Shown one piece after another: positions 26,095-32,327 of a stretch of DNA of 35,422 nt. The translations under genes were made by a program, and so were the position numbers. The DNA comes from an uncultured Geobacter sp. (GTDB taxonomy: Bacteria > Desulfobacterota > Desulfuromonadia > Geobacterales > CAIOGM01). The notes beneath the pieces were generated by a model. That model had not been told where the DNA came from. It saw only the letters and a program-made list of their open reading frames with translations, and did no database searches. Every line of letters starts with the position of its first letter. Within the stretch, counting starts at the first letter, position 1. The stretch covers positions 1 through 35,422 of the forward strand of contig CAIOGM010000020.1 in the NCBI GenBank assembly GCA_903857795.1, written 5' to 3'.

Positions 26095-26715
26095 TTACGC
26101 CGATTCTCTCTGATTCTCCATGGTCAGTGGAGAGGGACGCCGCCCGGCGGATCGAACATAACGGACCACCATGGGGACGATGAACATGACAGCGAGGACG
26201 ATGAGAGTCGTACTGTTCGGGTCTTGAAAGTAGGAGTTCAGGCGCAGGGTCGTAAGCGCGATGACGGCGAAATAGAGCATATCTCCCGCAATGGCGATGG
26301 CCCACCCCGAAAGAAATCCGTGCCCCGCAGCCAGCGCCGTGGCGCGCCCGGTCATCGGATCCACTCCGAAGGCAACCATGATAAGGGTCAGGGGGCCGGC
26401 ACCGGCGCCGCTAAACTGGACGCTGCGGGCCGTTGCCGTCTTGAATGCCGCTTTCAGGCGGGCGGGAAACGGAATCCTCCGCCCCACCGCAGCGAGAAGT
26501 CGCAGAATCGGCTCAAAGGCAATGGCCAGGAGCAGATCCGAGACCAGGTAGAGCCCGGCGGTGACGGGCCAGGCCAACCCCTTGGCACTGGCGAGCAGAA
26601 CGCCCGCAGGGATCCCCCCCCCGACCGGCAGGAGGAAGAGTTTCAGCACGGGAATTATGGCGGAGGTTGACTGGTCCAGGCTGAGAATCTGCCGGGACAG
26701 CGGAAGCAGGGGCAT
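26095..26715 (-). CDS. Small integral membrane protein of unknown function
   Basis: 206 residues with about five hydrophobic segments (near 18-40, 48-70, 103-120, 128-155 and 163-185). Conserved-looking turns are FLLPVGGGIPAGVLLA and SGAGAGPLTLIMVAFGVDP. The opening segment recalls the putative small multidrug export family, but the match is too weak to name it. SD GGAG lies 5 bases before the ATG. It ends 24 bp before the nuclease-helicase start and is probably cotranscribed with it. It is divergent from a Uma2 gene. Confidence 0.65.
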   Translation of the reverse strand: MPLLPLSRQILSLDQSTSAIIPVLKLFLLPVGGGIPAGVLLASAKGLAWPVTAGLYLVSDLLLAIAFEPILRLLAAVGRRIPFPARLKAAFKTATARSVQFSGAGAGPLTLIMVAFGVDPMTGRATALAAGHGFLSGWAIAIAGDMLYFAVIALTTLRLNSYFQDPNSTTLIVLAVMFIVPMVVRYVRSAGRRPSPLTMENQRESA

Positions 26716-26844
26716 GGGGACTCCAATACATTTGAGACCTTGAACGCAGATTCTGCTGGGTGCCGGATAACATATGAATCTATATACAGGTTTCTGCCAG
26801 GAGTGTCTATGGGCGATTTCCGTGGTGCGACTATTCTTGATTCT

Positions 26845-26852
26845 GCTATACT
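26845..26852 (+). promoter_or_regulatory. Extended -10 promoter for the first Uma2 gene
   Basis: TGC immediately before TATACT (26847-26852) gives an extended -10; the -35 is weak. The start would be near 26859, 34 bases before ATG 26893. Confidence 0.45.
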
Positions 26853-26892
26853 CCCCCGCGTTACATCCCGATTAATCTTTGAGGAGGAGCAG

Positions 26893-27474
26893 ATGGGACC
26901 ATTGGCTCTAAAATTGGAGGAGCGATTCACCTATGGCGATTATCTGATGTGGGATGATGACGAGCGCTGGGAACTGATCGACGGAGTTCCTTACAATATG
27001 TCACCGGCGCCGCGGGTGGCACACCAGCGCATCCTCATGGAGCTTGGCAAGCAGGTGGCGGTTTATCTGACCGGTAAACCCTGTCAGATCTTTCCCGCCC
27101 CCTTTGACGTCCGGCTCCCCGAATCAGACGAAAGTGACGAGTTGGTGGAAACAGTGGTGCAGCCGGACTTGTCAATTATCTGCGACAAGGGAAAGCTTGA
27201 CGAGGCCGGGTGTCGTGGGGCGCCTGACCTGGTGGTGGAGATCCTCTCTCCCGCAACGGCCATGAAGGACCTGAAAGTAAAGTTTGTCAGGTACGAGCGG
27301 GCTCGGGTGCGGGAATACTGGATCGTCGATCCAACGGGGAAAACAGTCCAGATCTTCACCCTCGGTGCGGATGGCCGTTACGGTCGGCCACAGGTCTACA
27401 TCGACGGGGAGACGGCGCCCGTGGGGATTTTCCCTGATCTGGAGATCGACCTGACCGCTGTCTTTGCGGAATGA
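26893..27474 (+). CDS. Uma2/DUF820-family putative endonuclease (first copy)
   Basis: 193 residues from ATG 26893. The frame continues upstream to 26740, but ATG 26893 has a strong SD (GAGGAGGAG) and matches the start of the second copy (MGPLA). The Uma2 core is present: Y-x-x-W-DD-RWELIDG, YNMSPAP, QPD (D92), PDLVVEILSP (E116), a lysine near 128-130, and EYWIVDP. The fold is PD-(D/E)XK-like; the family is widespread and often duplicated, with unknown substrate. An upstream extended -10 is seen. The gene lies between a divergent membrane protein and the membrane fusion protein gene. Confidence 0.87.
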   Translation: MGPLALKLEERFTYGDYLMWDDDERWELIDGVPYNMSPAPRVAHQRILMELGKQVAVYLTGKPCQIFPAPFDVRLPESDESDELVETVVQPDLSIICDKGKLDEAGCRGAPDLVVEILSPATAMKDLKVKFVRYERARVREYWIVDPTGKTVQIFTLGADGRYGRPQVYIDGETAPVGIFPDLEIDLTAVFAE

Positions 27475-27491
27475 TCTCTGTGATTCAACCT

Positions 27492-27519
27492 TTCACCGTC
27501 GGGGAGTTTGTGCTATGTT
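27492..27519 (+). promoter_or_regulatory. Candidate promoter for the membrane fusion protein gene
   Basis: TTCACC (27492-27497), a 16-base spacer ending in TGC, and TATGTT (27514-27519): an extended -10 of moderate quality. The start would be near 27526, 33 bases before the ATG. Confidence 0.35.
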
Positions 27520-27558
27520 CGCCGACTAATTATCGAATTTTTTAAGTGAGGTCTACGC

Positions 27559-28776
27559 ATGACCCAGGAAGAGCTGAGTAAACTCAAGATAGACAAGCGG
27601 CCGGCTGTAATGCTGCCTGGCCGGAACTACCGGAAGATTCTTCTGGCGGTGATTATCCTCGCCGTTGCCGGGGGGGGGCTCTATGCCTCACGCTCTCTCT
27701 TCTCTCCGGTGGTGGAGGTGGAGGTGGCGACAGCCTCCCTCGTCTATCCTTCACAGACCTTCACGCTCCTCAACGCCAGCGGTTATGTGGTGGCGCAACG
27801 CAAGGCGGCGGTCGCCTCCAAGGCCACCGGCCGGCTGGAGTGGCTCGGGGTGGAGGAGGGGAGCAGGGTCAAGAGCGGGGAGCTCTTGGCCCGTCTGGAC
27901 AATCGGGACCTGGTGGCGGGACGTGATCAGGCCGCCGCGGCGCTGGTTACGTCGCGCACGGCGCTGGATGGAGCGAAGGCGGAGTTTCACGATGCGACCC
28001 TGAGTTATAACCGCCAGAAGGATCTCATCAGCCAGGGGATCACGGCCCGCGCCGATTTCGACATCGCCGAAGCCCGTTACCACCGCGCCCTGGCGGCGGT
28101 GGCGGGGGCGACCTCATCAATCAAGGGGGCAGAAGCGGCCCTCTCCGTGGCGGAGGTGGCCATCGAACAGACCCGGATCCGGGCCCCCTTCGACGGGGTC
28201 GTCCTCACCAAGAACGCCGACGTGGGAGATATCGTTACCCCCCTGGGCGCCGCGGCCAACGCCAAGGCTGCGGTGGTCACGCTGGCCGACATGGAGTCGC
28301 TCATGGTGGAGACCGATGTCGCCGAAGCCAATCTGGAAAAGGTGACCGTGGGGCAGTCGTGCGAGATCCTCCTGGATGCGTTCCCCACGACCCGCTTCCG
28401 TGGGCTGGTCCATACCATCGTCCCCACCGCGGACCGGAGCAAGGCCACCGTCATGGTCAAGGTCAGGTTCGTAGAGCGGGACCACCGGATCCTCCCGGAG
28501 ATGAGTGCCAAGGTGGCGTTCCTGGAGCGACCGGTCAAGGCCGAGGAACAGAAACCCCGGACAGCACTCAAGCCGGCGGCGGTGGCCTCGCGAGACGGTC
28601 GCAGCGTGGTGTTCAAGGTGACGGGAAATCGTGTGGTCGAGAGCCCGGTGCGTCTCGGGGCGTTGTTCGGGGAGCTGCAGGAAGTGACTTCGGGGATCAA
28701 GGCGGGGGAGAAGGTCGTGCTCAAGCCGCTGGAGAAACTCAGTAACGATTCACGGATCAAGCTTATGGACAACTAG
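27559..28776 (+). CDS. Membrane fusion protein of an efflux system (RND/MacA-type periplasmic adaptor)
   Basis: 405 residues. One N-terminal membrane anchor (about 27-44). Then the usual order: barrel-like segment, lipoyl half (GRLEWLGVEEGSRVKSGELL), alpha-helical hairpin (about 110-200), second lipoyl half (IRAPFDGVVLTKNADVGDIV), beta-barrel (VETDVAEANLEKVTVGQ) and a C-terminal domain. Such adaptors join an inner-membrane pump to an outer-membrane TolC-type channel. Normally a permease or ABC gene follows; here the next genes are on the other strand and unrelated, so it is an orphan. Start ATG 27559 has a moderate SD (GAGG). Confidence 0.88.
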   Translation: MTQEELSKLKIDKRPAVMLPGRNYRKILLAVIILAVAGGGLYASRSLFSPVVEVEVATASLVYPSQTFTLLNASGYVVAQRKAAVASKATGRLEWLGVEEGSRVKSGELLARLDNRDLVAGRDQAAAALVTSRTALDGAKAEFHDATLSYNRQKDLISQGITARADFDIAEARYHRALAAVAGATSSIKGAEAALSVAEVAIEQTRIRAPFDGVVLTKNADVGDIVTPLGAAANAKAAVVTLADMESLMVETDVAEANLEKVTVGQSCEILLDAFPTTRFRGLVHTIVPTADRSKATVMVKVRFVERDHRILPEMSAKVAFLERPVKAEEQKPRTALKPAAVASRDGRSVVFKVTGNRVVESPVRLGALFGELQEVTSGIKAGEKVVLKPLEKLSNDSRIKLMDN

Positions 28777-28849
28777 CCCGACGCAGTTTACCGTCATATC
28801 TCAGCCATTCAGCGGCACGATGTTACTGTCTTTCACCACGAATCGACCG

Positions 28850-29011
28850 CTACTCGGAAGCGCTCATCTCCTGAATAACCTCAATGATCTCGTTCCTGGT
28901 CAGAATTCCCTTCCTTTCAAGGACTGTTATCAGGGCGATCATCTCGTAACTGTGGGATACGACCAACTCCTCGAGCCGTACCGGTTCTGTCTCTTCACTC
29001 TGATCAGTCAT
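28850..29011 (-). CDS. Small conserved-looking protein of unknown function (53 residues)
   Basis: ATG 29011 to TAG 28850, with SD AAGGAG/GGAG upstream. The sequence starts MTDQSEETEPVRLEELVVSH and continues with a helical stretch SYEMIALITVLERKGILTRN and then EIIEVIQEM. Acidic, probably two helices with a turn at GILT, a layout seen in small helical proteins and in dimer or adaptor modules. I do not recognise a family. It lies 59 bp downstream of the YheU-like gene on the same strand and may belong to that operon. Confidence 0.65.
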   Translation of the reverse strand: MTDQSEETEPVRLEELVVSHSYEMIALITVLERKGILTRNEIIEVIQEMSASE

Positions 29012-29070
29012 TGAGCTCCGACTCCTTTATATTCGCCTGGCAACGTGGTTTATTTATCAGCGGGGAATGG

Positions 29071-29334
29071 TTATCGGCACGGGACGAGGTTGCAGCTCTG
29101 AGAGAGTGCGTCGTACACGACTCTTGCCTGACCGTTGTGCAGCTGGCTAAGCACCTGATCGACCTTGGCGTCCAGGGAGACATCGGCATCGGTCAGTTCG
29201 GACCACTCCCGGGTTACGAACTCTTCAACCATCTTGCGCAAGGTACCAGAATCGATCCGCTCCAGCGGAATCTCGATGGACTCCTCGTGCTGCCCGCTCT
29301 CCTGTTTCTGCTGCATCATCGGCTCGCAGGTCAC
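29071..29334 (-). CDS. YheU-family (UPF0270) small protein
   Basis: 87 residues from GTG 29334. The core matches YheU: IPLERIDSGTLRKMVEEFVTRE, then SLDAKVDQVLSQL, GQARVVYD and NLVP. The N-terminus (about 20 residues, rich in Gln, Glu and Met) is extra. The GTG overlaps the stop of the upstream flagellar-rod-like gene by 4 bp (GTGA), so coupling is likely; the ATG codons at 29319 or 29316 are alternative starts. YheU is a cytoplasmic protein of unknown role, mostly reported from gammaproteobacteria. Its coupling to a rod-like protein is odd. Confidence 0.75.
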   Translation of the reverse strand: MTCEPMMQQKQESGQHEESIEIPLERIDSGTLRKMVEEFVTREWSELTDADVSLDAKVDQVLSQLHNGQARVVYDALSQSCNLVPCR

Positions 29335-29627
29335 TTGATGAACATGTCCAGCGACTCCTTCATCATCTTGTCCGACACCTGCAGAGCCTTCAGGTTGGCG
29401 CCATACCCCTGCGTGGTGACCATCATATCGACGGCCTCCTTGGAGATATCCACGCTGTCGTTCCCCTGTCGAACCATGGCGGTAACGCCCCCCCCCTGAT
29501 TCTCCTTCATGACGGTATCCGACGCCTTGAAATCAGGAGTGTTGACGTTGGCAATATTGTTGGCGGTCACCGCCTGCCTGGTGCCGTATGCCGCCACTGC
29601 GCTTGAGGATATGGCTATGTTTGACAT
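29331..29627 (-). CDS. Minimal flagellar basal-body rod-like protein (98 residues)
   Basis: It has both ends of the FlgB/FlgC/FlgG rod family and little between. The N-terminus has SAVAAYGTRQAVTANNIANV-N-TPDFKA, the helix plus NNIANVNTP signature. The C-terminus has VDISKEAVDMMVTTQGYGAN-L-KALQVSDKMM, the usual terminal helix. FlgB and FlgC are typically about 130-150 residues, so this is a shortened form. Rod proteins stack through these two helices in the flagellar axis. SD GGGGGA lies about 7 bases before ATG 29627. A perfect sigma28-type -10 lies just upstream. No other flagellar genes are in the window. It is coupled to the YheU-like gene by a GTGA overlap. Confidence 0.8.
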   Translation of the reverse strand: MSNIAISSSAVAAYGTRQAVTANNIANVNTPDFKASDTVMKENQGGGVTAMVRQGNDSVDISKEAVDMMVTTQGYGANLKALQVSDKMMKESLDMFIK

Positions 29628-29648
29628 GATACGTCCCCCTTCGACTCC

Positions 29649-29675
29649 TTATCGGCAGTTTCCATCAGAAAATGA
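29649..29675 (-). promoter_or_regulatory. Candidate sigma28 (FliA) promoter for the rod-like gene
   Basis: On the minus strand GCCGATAA (29656-29649), identical to the FliA -10 consensus, with an 11-base spacer and a weak -35 TCATTTTC (4 of 8 to TAAAGTTT). The start would be about 15-18 bases before the ATG. One exact octamer is expected by chance in 70 kb of two-strand sequence, so position before a flagellar-type gene is the main support. Confidence 0.45.
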
Positions 29676-29696
29676 GAAGTTAAGGCGGGAGGGTCA

Positions 29697-30917
29697 TTAC
29701 ATCATGGAATCTTCCGGATAGGCGCCGATACTATGGATGGCCATGTCCGCCCCCTGGTACTCCTGCTCGTCGCTGAGCCGGATGCCGACGGTCTTGGAGA
29801 GGATGCCGTAGACGAGGAAGCCGTTGGCCAGGGCGAAGAGGATGGCGGTGAGGGTGCCGCCCAGTTGGGAGATGAGAGAGACCCCCCCCATGCCGCCGAG
29901 GAACTTCTGACCGAAGATGCCGGCGGCGATCCCCCCCCAGGAACCGATGATCCCGTGGAGCGGCCAGACGCCGAGGACATCGTCGATCTTCAGCTTTTCC
30001 TGCTCAAAGTGGAAGCCGTAGACGAAGATGATCGAAGCGATGCCGCCGGTGAGAAAGGCTCCCAGCGGATGCATCAGGTCACTCCCGGCGCAGACCGCGA
30101 TCAGTCCTGCCAAGGCGCCGTTATGGATGAAGCCGGGGTCGTTCTTTCCGGCAACCAGGGCGAAGAGAACCCCGCCGACCATGGCGAGGAGGGAGTTCAC
30201 CGCCACCAGTCCGGAGACGCTCTCCAGGTGCCCGGCGCTCATGACGTTGAAGCCAAACCACCCCACGGCCAGGATCCAGGAGCCGAGGGAGAGGAAGGGG
30301 ATGTTGCTGACCGGGAAGGGGTTAGAGCGCCCCCGGGGGTAGCGCCCCTGACGGGCGCCGAGGATGAGCACCGCGGGGAGCGCCAGCCAGCCGCCGATGG
30401 AGTGAACCACCACCGATCCGGCATAGTCGTGGAAATCGGCTCCCCCCACTGACTTGAAGAACCCCTGGAGAAGCGGAGCGTTCTTCCCCCAGATGAACGA
30501 TTCGAAGAGGGGGTAAGAGAGCCCGGCGAAGATCGCTCCGGCGCAGACCTGGGGCCAGAACTTGGCCCGCTCCGCAATACCGCCGGAGATGATGGCGGGG
30601 ATGCAGGCGGCGAAGCAGAGGAGGAAGAAGTAGTGGACCAGATCGTACCCCTGGCTCTTGTCCATGAGTTCGCTGGCTGGTTTGAGGAAGGAGATGCCGT
30701 AGGCCAGGGGGAACCCGACGATGAAGTAGACGATGGTGGAAACCGACCAGTCGGTGAGGATCTTCACCAGGGCGTTCACCTGATTCTTCTTCCTGACCGT
30801 GCCGACCTCCAGAAATGCGAACCCGGCGTGCATGGCAAAGACCATCACCGCACCGAGCATGAGGAACAGGACATCACTGCTGTTTTTCAGAGTGGTCACC
30901 GTTGACGCTGCATCCAT
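29697..30917 (-). CDS. amt: Ammonium transporter (Amt family)
   Basis: 406 residues from ATG 30917, chosen because GGGGG lies 7 bases upstream; ATG 30923 would be 408 residues but its SD would touch the start. About 11 transmembrane helices. Pore twin histidines are seen in DYAGSVVVHSIGG and WPLHGIIGSWGG; FAACIPAIISGGIAERAKF is typical of the Amt family. It moves ammonium across the inner membrane and is commonly controlled by GlnK; no glnK is next to it. A sigma54-type promoter lies upstream, fitting nitrogen control. Confidence 0.93.
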   Translation of the reverse strand: MDAASTVTTLKNSSDVLFLMLGAVMVFAMHAGFAFLEVGTVRKKNQVNALVKILTDWSVSTIVYFIVGFPLAYGISFLKPASELMDKSQGYDLVHYFFLLCFAACIPAIISGGIAERAKFWPQVCAGAIFAGLSYPLFESFIWGKNAPLLQGFFKSVGGADFHDYAGSVVVHSIGGWLALPAVLILGARQGRYPRGRSNPFPVSNIPFLSLGSWILAVGWFGFNVMSAGHLESVSGLVAVNSLLAMVGGVLFALVAGKNDPGFIHNGALAGLIAVCAGSDLMHPLGAFLTGGIASIIFVYGFHFEQEKLKIDDVLGVWPLHGIIGSWGGIAAGIFGQKFLGGMGGVSLISQLGGTLTAILFALANGFLVYGILSKTVGIRLSDEQEYQGADMAIHSIGAYPEDSMM

Positions 30918-30976
30918 TGACATACCCCCGTTGGCATGAAGTTAGTGTGTCCGCCGTTGGACAACTCCGCCAAGCT

Positions 30977-30992
30977 AGCAAGAATGATGCCG
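30977..30992 (-). promoter_or_regulatory. Candidate sigma54 promoter for the ammonium transporter
   Basis: On the minus strand CGGCATCATTCTTGCT: GG and GC spaced exactly 10 bases apart, with GGCA and TTGCT intact against TGGCAC-N5-TTGCW. It ends 60 bases before ATG 30917, giving a start near 30966 and a leader of about 50 bases. This fits NtrC-type nitrogen control, which is common for amt genes. Confidence 0.55.
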
Positions 30993-31055
30993 ATGTGGTA
31001 ACAGTACGAAAGATCGACGGATACCTCCCAACACTCCTGATAAAGCGGAGGGCTC

Positions 31056-31074
31056 ATGCCTCATTAAGAGGCAT
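31056..31074. promoter_or_regulatory. Inverted repeat upstream of the sigma54 site
   Basis: ATGCCTC-ATTAA-GAGGCAT, perfect 7-base arms. It lies 64-82 bases upstream of the -24 element, a usual distance for an enhancer-binding-protein site. It does not match the NtrC consensus clearly, so the binding protein is uncertain; a terminator role is less likely as no T-run follows. Confidence 0.35.
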
Positions 31075-31097
31075 CACTGCCCATTCTAAACTCACAT

Positions 31098-31224
31098 GAG
31101 CCCCGAGCCCCGAACCCCGAACCCCGAACCCCGAACCCAGAACCCAGAACCCAGAACCCAGAACCTAGAACCTATAACCTATAACCTATAACCTAGAACC
31201 CCGAACCTAAGAACCCCGAACCTC
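31098..31224. repeat. 18-unit heptanucleotide tandem repeat
   Basis: Units of 7 bases in order: GAGCCCC x2, GAACCCC x3, GAACCCA x4, GAACCTA x2, TAACCTA x3, GAACCCC, an 8-base GAACCTAA, GAACCCC, GAACCTC. Variants are grouped, which indicates stepwise local expansion. The tract sits 10 bases after the exonuclease stop and before the amt promoter region. A repeat this short-period and non-coding could vary in copy number between strains. Confidence 0.9.
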
Positions 31225-31234
31225 AAACTCCGCC

Positions 31235-32182
31235 TTATCTGGCGGAAAACCGCTGAAGAGCGTCCACCTTCACGACCTGGACGCTACGGCTGTCTCCTCT
31301 CGGGTAGACCTGCTCCCGGAGAAACTGCAGCTCCTGCTCTTCGTCCCGGGCCGGGACCTCCCGCCACCAGCAGCGCGGAGCGCCGTCGGCGCCGTCGTTC
31401 CAGCGGTATCCCCGCTGTTTCAGCAGCTCCTTGCTGTCGAAGGGGGCCCCCACCGCGCTGATCCGGGCGGTGATCTCGTGGGCGCGGGTTAACAGCTCAC
31501 GGAAAAGCGGTGTCCCTGAACGGGGGAGCCGCTCCAAGAGGAGCCCGAGGAGCCCCTCGGCGTCGTTGACCGCACGGTGGGCGTCGATGAAATAGCCGTA
31601 GCGGAAGAGCAGGTACTCCAGGGTCCGGGAAGAGATCAGCTCTTTCTGCCAGTCGATTTGGGCCAGGGTGCAGGCCCAGGGAAGCCGGGCGAAGAGGGGG
31701 AACCGGCTCTCCACAAACTTCCGGTCGAAGGCGGCATTGTGGGCGATCACCAGGCTTGCCTTACCAGCCAGCTCCTCCACGCGGCCGTCATCCAGGCGCG
31801 TCCCCCTGAGCAGGTCGTCGGAGATGCCGGTGACCAGTTTCACCTCTTCGGAGAGGGGGGCGCCGGGATCCTCGCACCCCGAATAGCGGTCAACTAACCG
31901 GATGATCTCCCCCGAGAGGGGATCGTATTCGAAGGCGACCAGCCCCAGTTCGATGATCCGGTCCTGTGGATGGTCGAAGCCGGTGGTCTCGGTGTCCAGG
32001 GCGAGGCCGATGAGGCTCTCCCTGCTCCGTCTCCTGGTGAGGCGGGAATCGTTCTCCAGATCCAGGCGGCGCAGGACCTTGTAGTTGCCGGTGGCCTTCA
32101 GGGCGGTGACGGCGATCTCCGCCTCCAGGGGGTTCATTATCGGGGGGGGACCGCCACTCCCTGCAACTCTGCGTCGTGCCAC
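31235..32182 (-). CDS. DEDDh 3'-5' exonuclease (DnaQ/epsilon-like)
   Basis: 315 residues from GTG 32182, preceded by a strong SD (GGAGAG); an in-frame ATG at 32137 lacks one. Motifs of DnaQ exonucleases: LALDTETTGFD (Exo I), HNAAFDRKF (Exo II) and HRAVNDAEG with His and Asp (Exo III). The C-terminal 80 residues are rich in aromatic and charged residues and are not part of the core. Such enzymes trim 3' ends in proofreading or repair; without a polymerase or helicase domain its partner is unknown. A G8 run lies between GTG and the ATG. A weak minus-strand promoter candidate (TTTACA at 32279-32274, TACATC at 32256-32251) lies upstream. It is divergent from recG. Confidence 0.85.
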   Translation of the reverse strand: MARRRVAGSGGPPPIMNPLEAEIAVTALKATGNYKVLRRLDLENDSRLTRRRSRESLIGLALDTETTGFDHPQDRIIELGLVAFEYDPLSGEIIRLVDRYSGCEDPGAPLSEEVKLVTGISDDLLRGTRLDDGRVEELAGKASLVIAHNAAFDRKFVESRFPLFARLPWACTLAQIDWQKELISSRTLEYLLFRYGYFIDAHRAVNDAEGLLGLLLERLPRSGTPLFRELLTRAHEITARISAVGAPFDSKELLKQRGYRWNDGADGAPRCWWREVPARDEEQELQFLREQVYPRGDSRSVQVVKVDALQRFSAR

Positions 32183-32291
32183 AGTATCTCTCCAGTTTTC
32201 ATCGTCGCTCTTTTAGATGAGGCGCGCAAATAGCATCAGGGCGCGGGGATGATGTATCATGAATGGACCGCCCTGTAAATCCGCTTTCCCA

Positions 32292-32320
32292 TTGACACCG
32301 CGCCTCTCCATAACTACGAT
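32292..32320 (+). promoter_or_regulatory. Sigma70 promoter predicting a leaderless recG mRNA
   Basis: A perfect -35 TTGACA (32292-32297), 17 bases, TACGAT (32315-32320). The start would fall at 32327-32328, which is the A of ATG 32328. No SD precedes that ATG. Confidence 0.55.
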
Positions 32321-32327
32321 GCTCCCC

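Noticed and set aside
29071-29078. A second perfect GCCGATAA (minus strand) upstream of the 53-residue gene
   Set aside because: It overlaps the end of the YheU-like coding sequence and has no -35; about one such octamer is expected by chance in this amount of sequence.
31098-31224. Tandem repeat considered as a CRISPR array or telomere
   Set aside because: Units are 7 bases with no spacers, and the tract is internal between genes.
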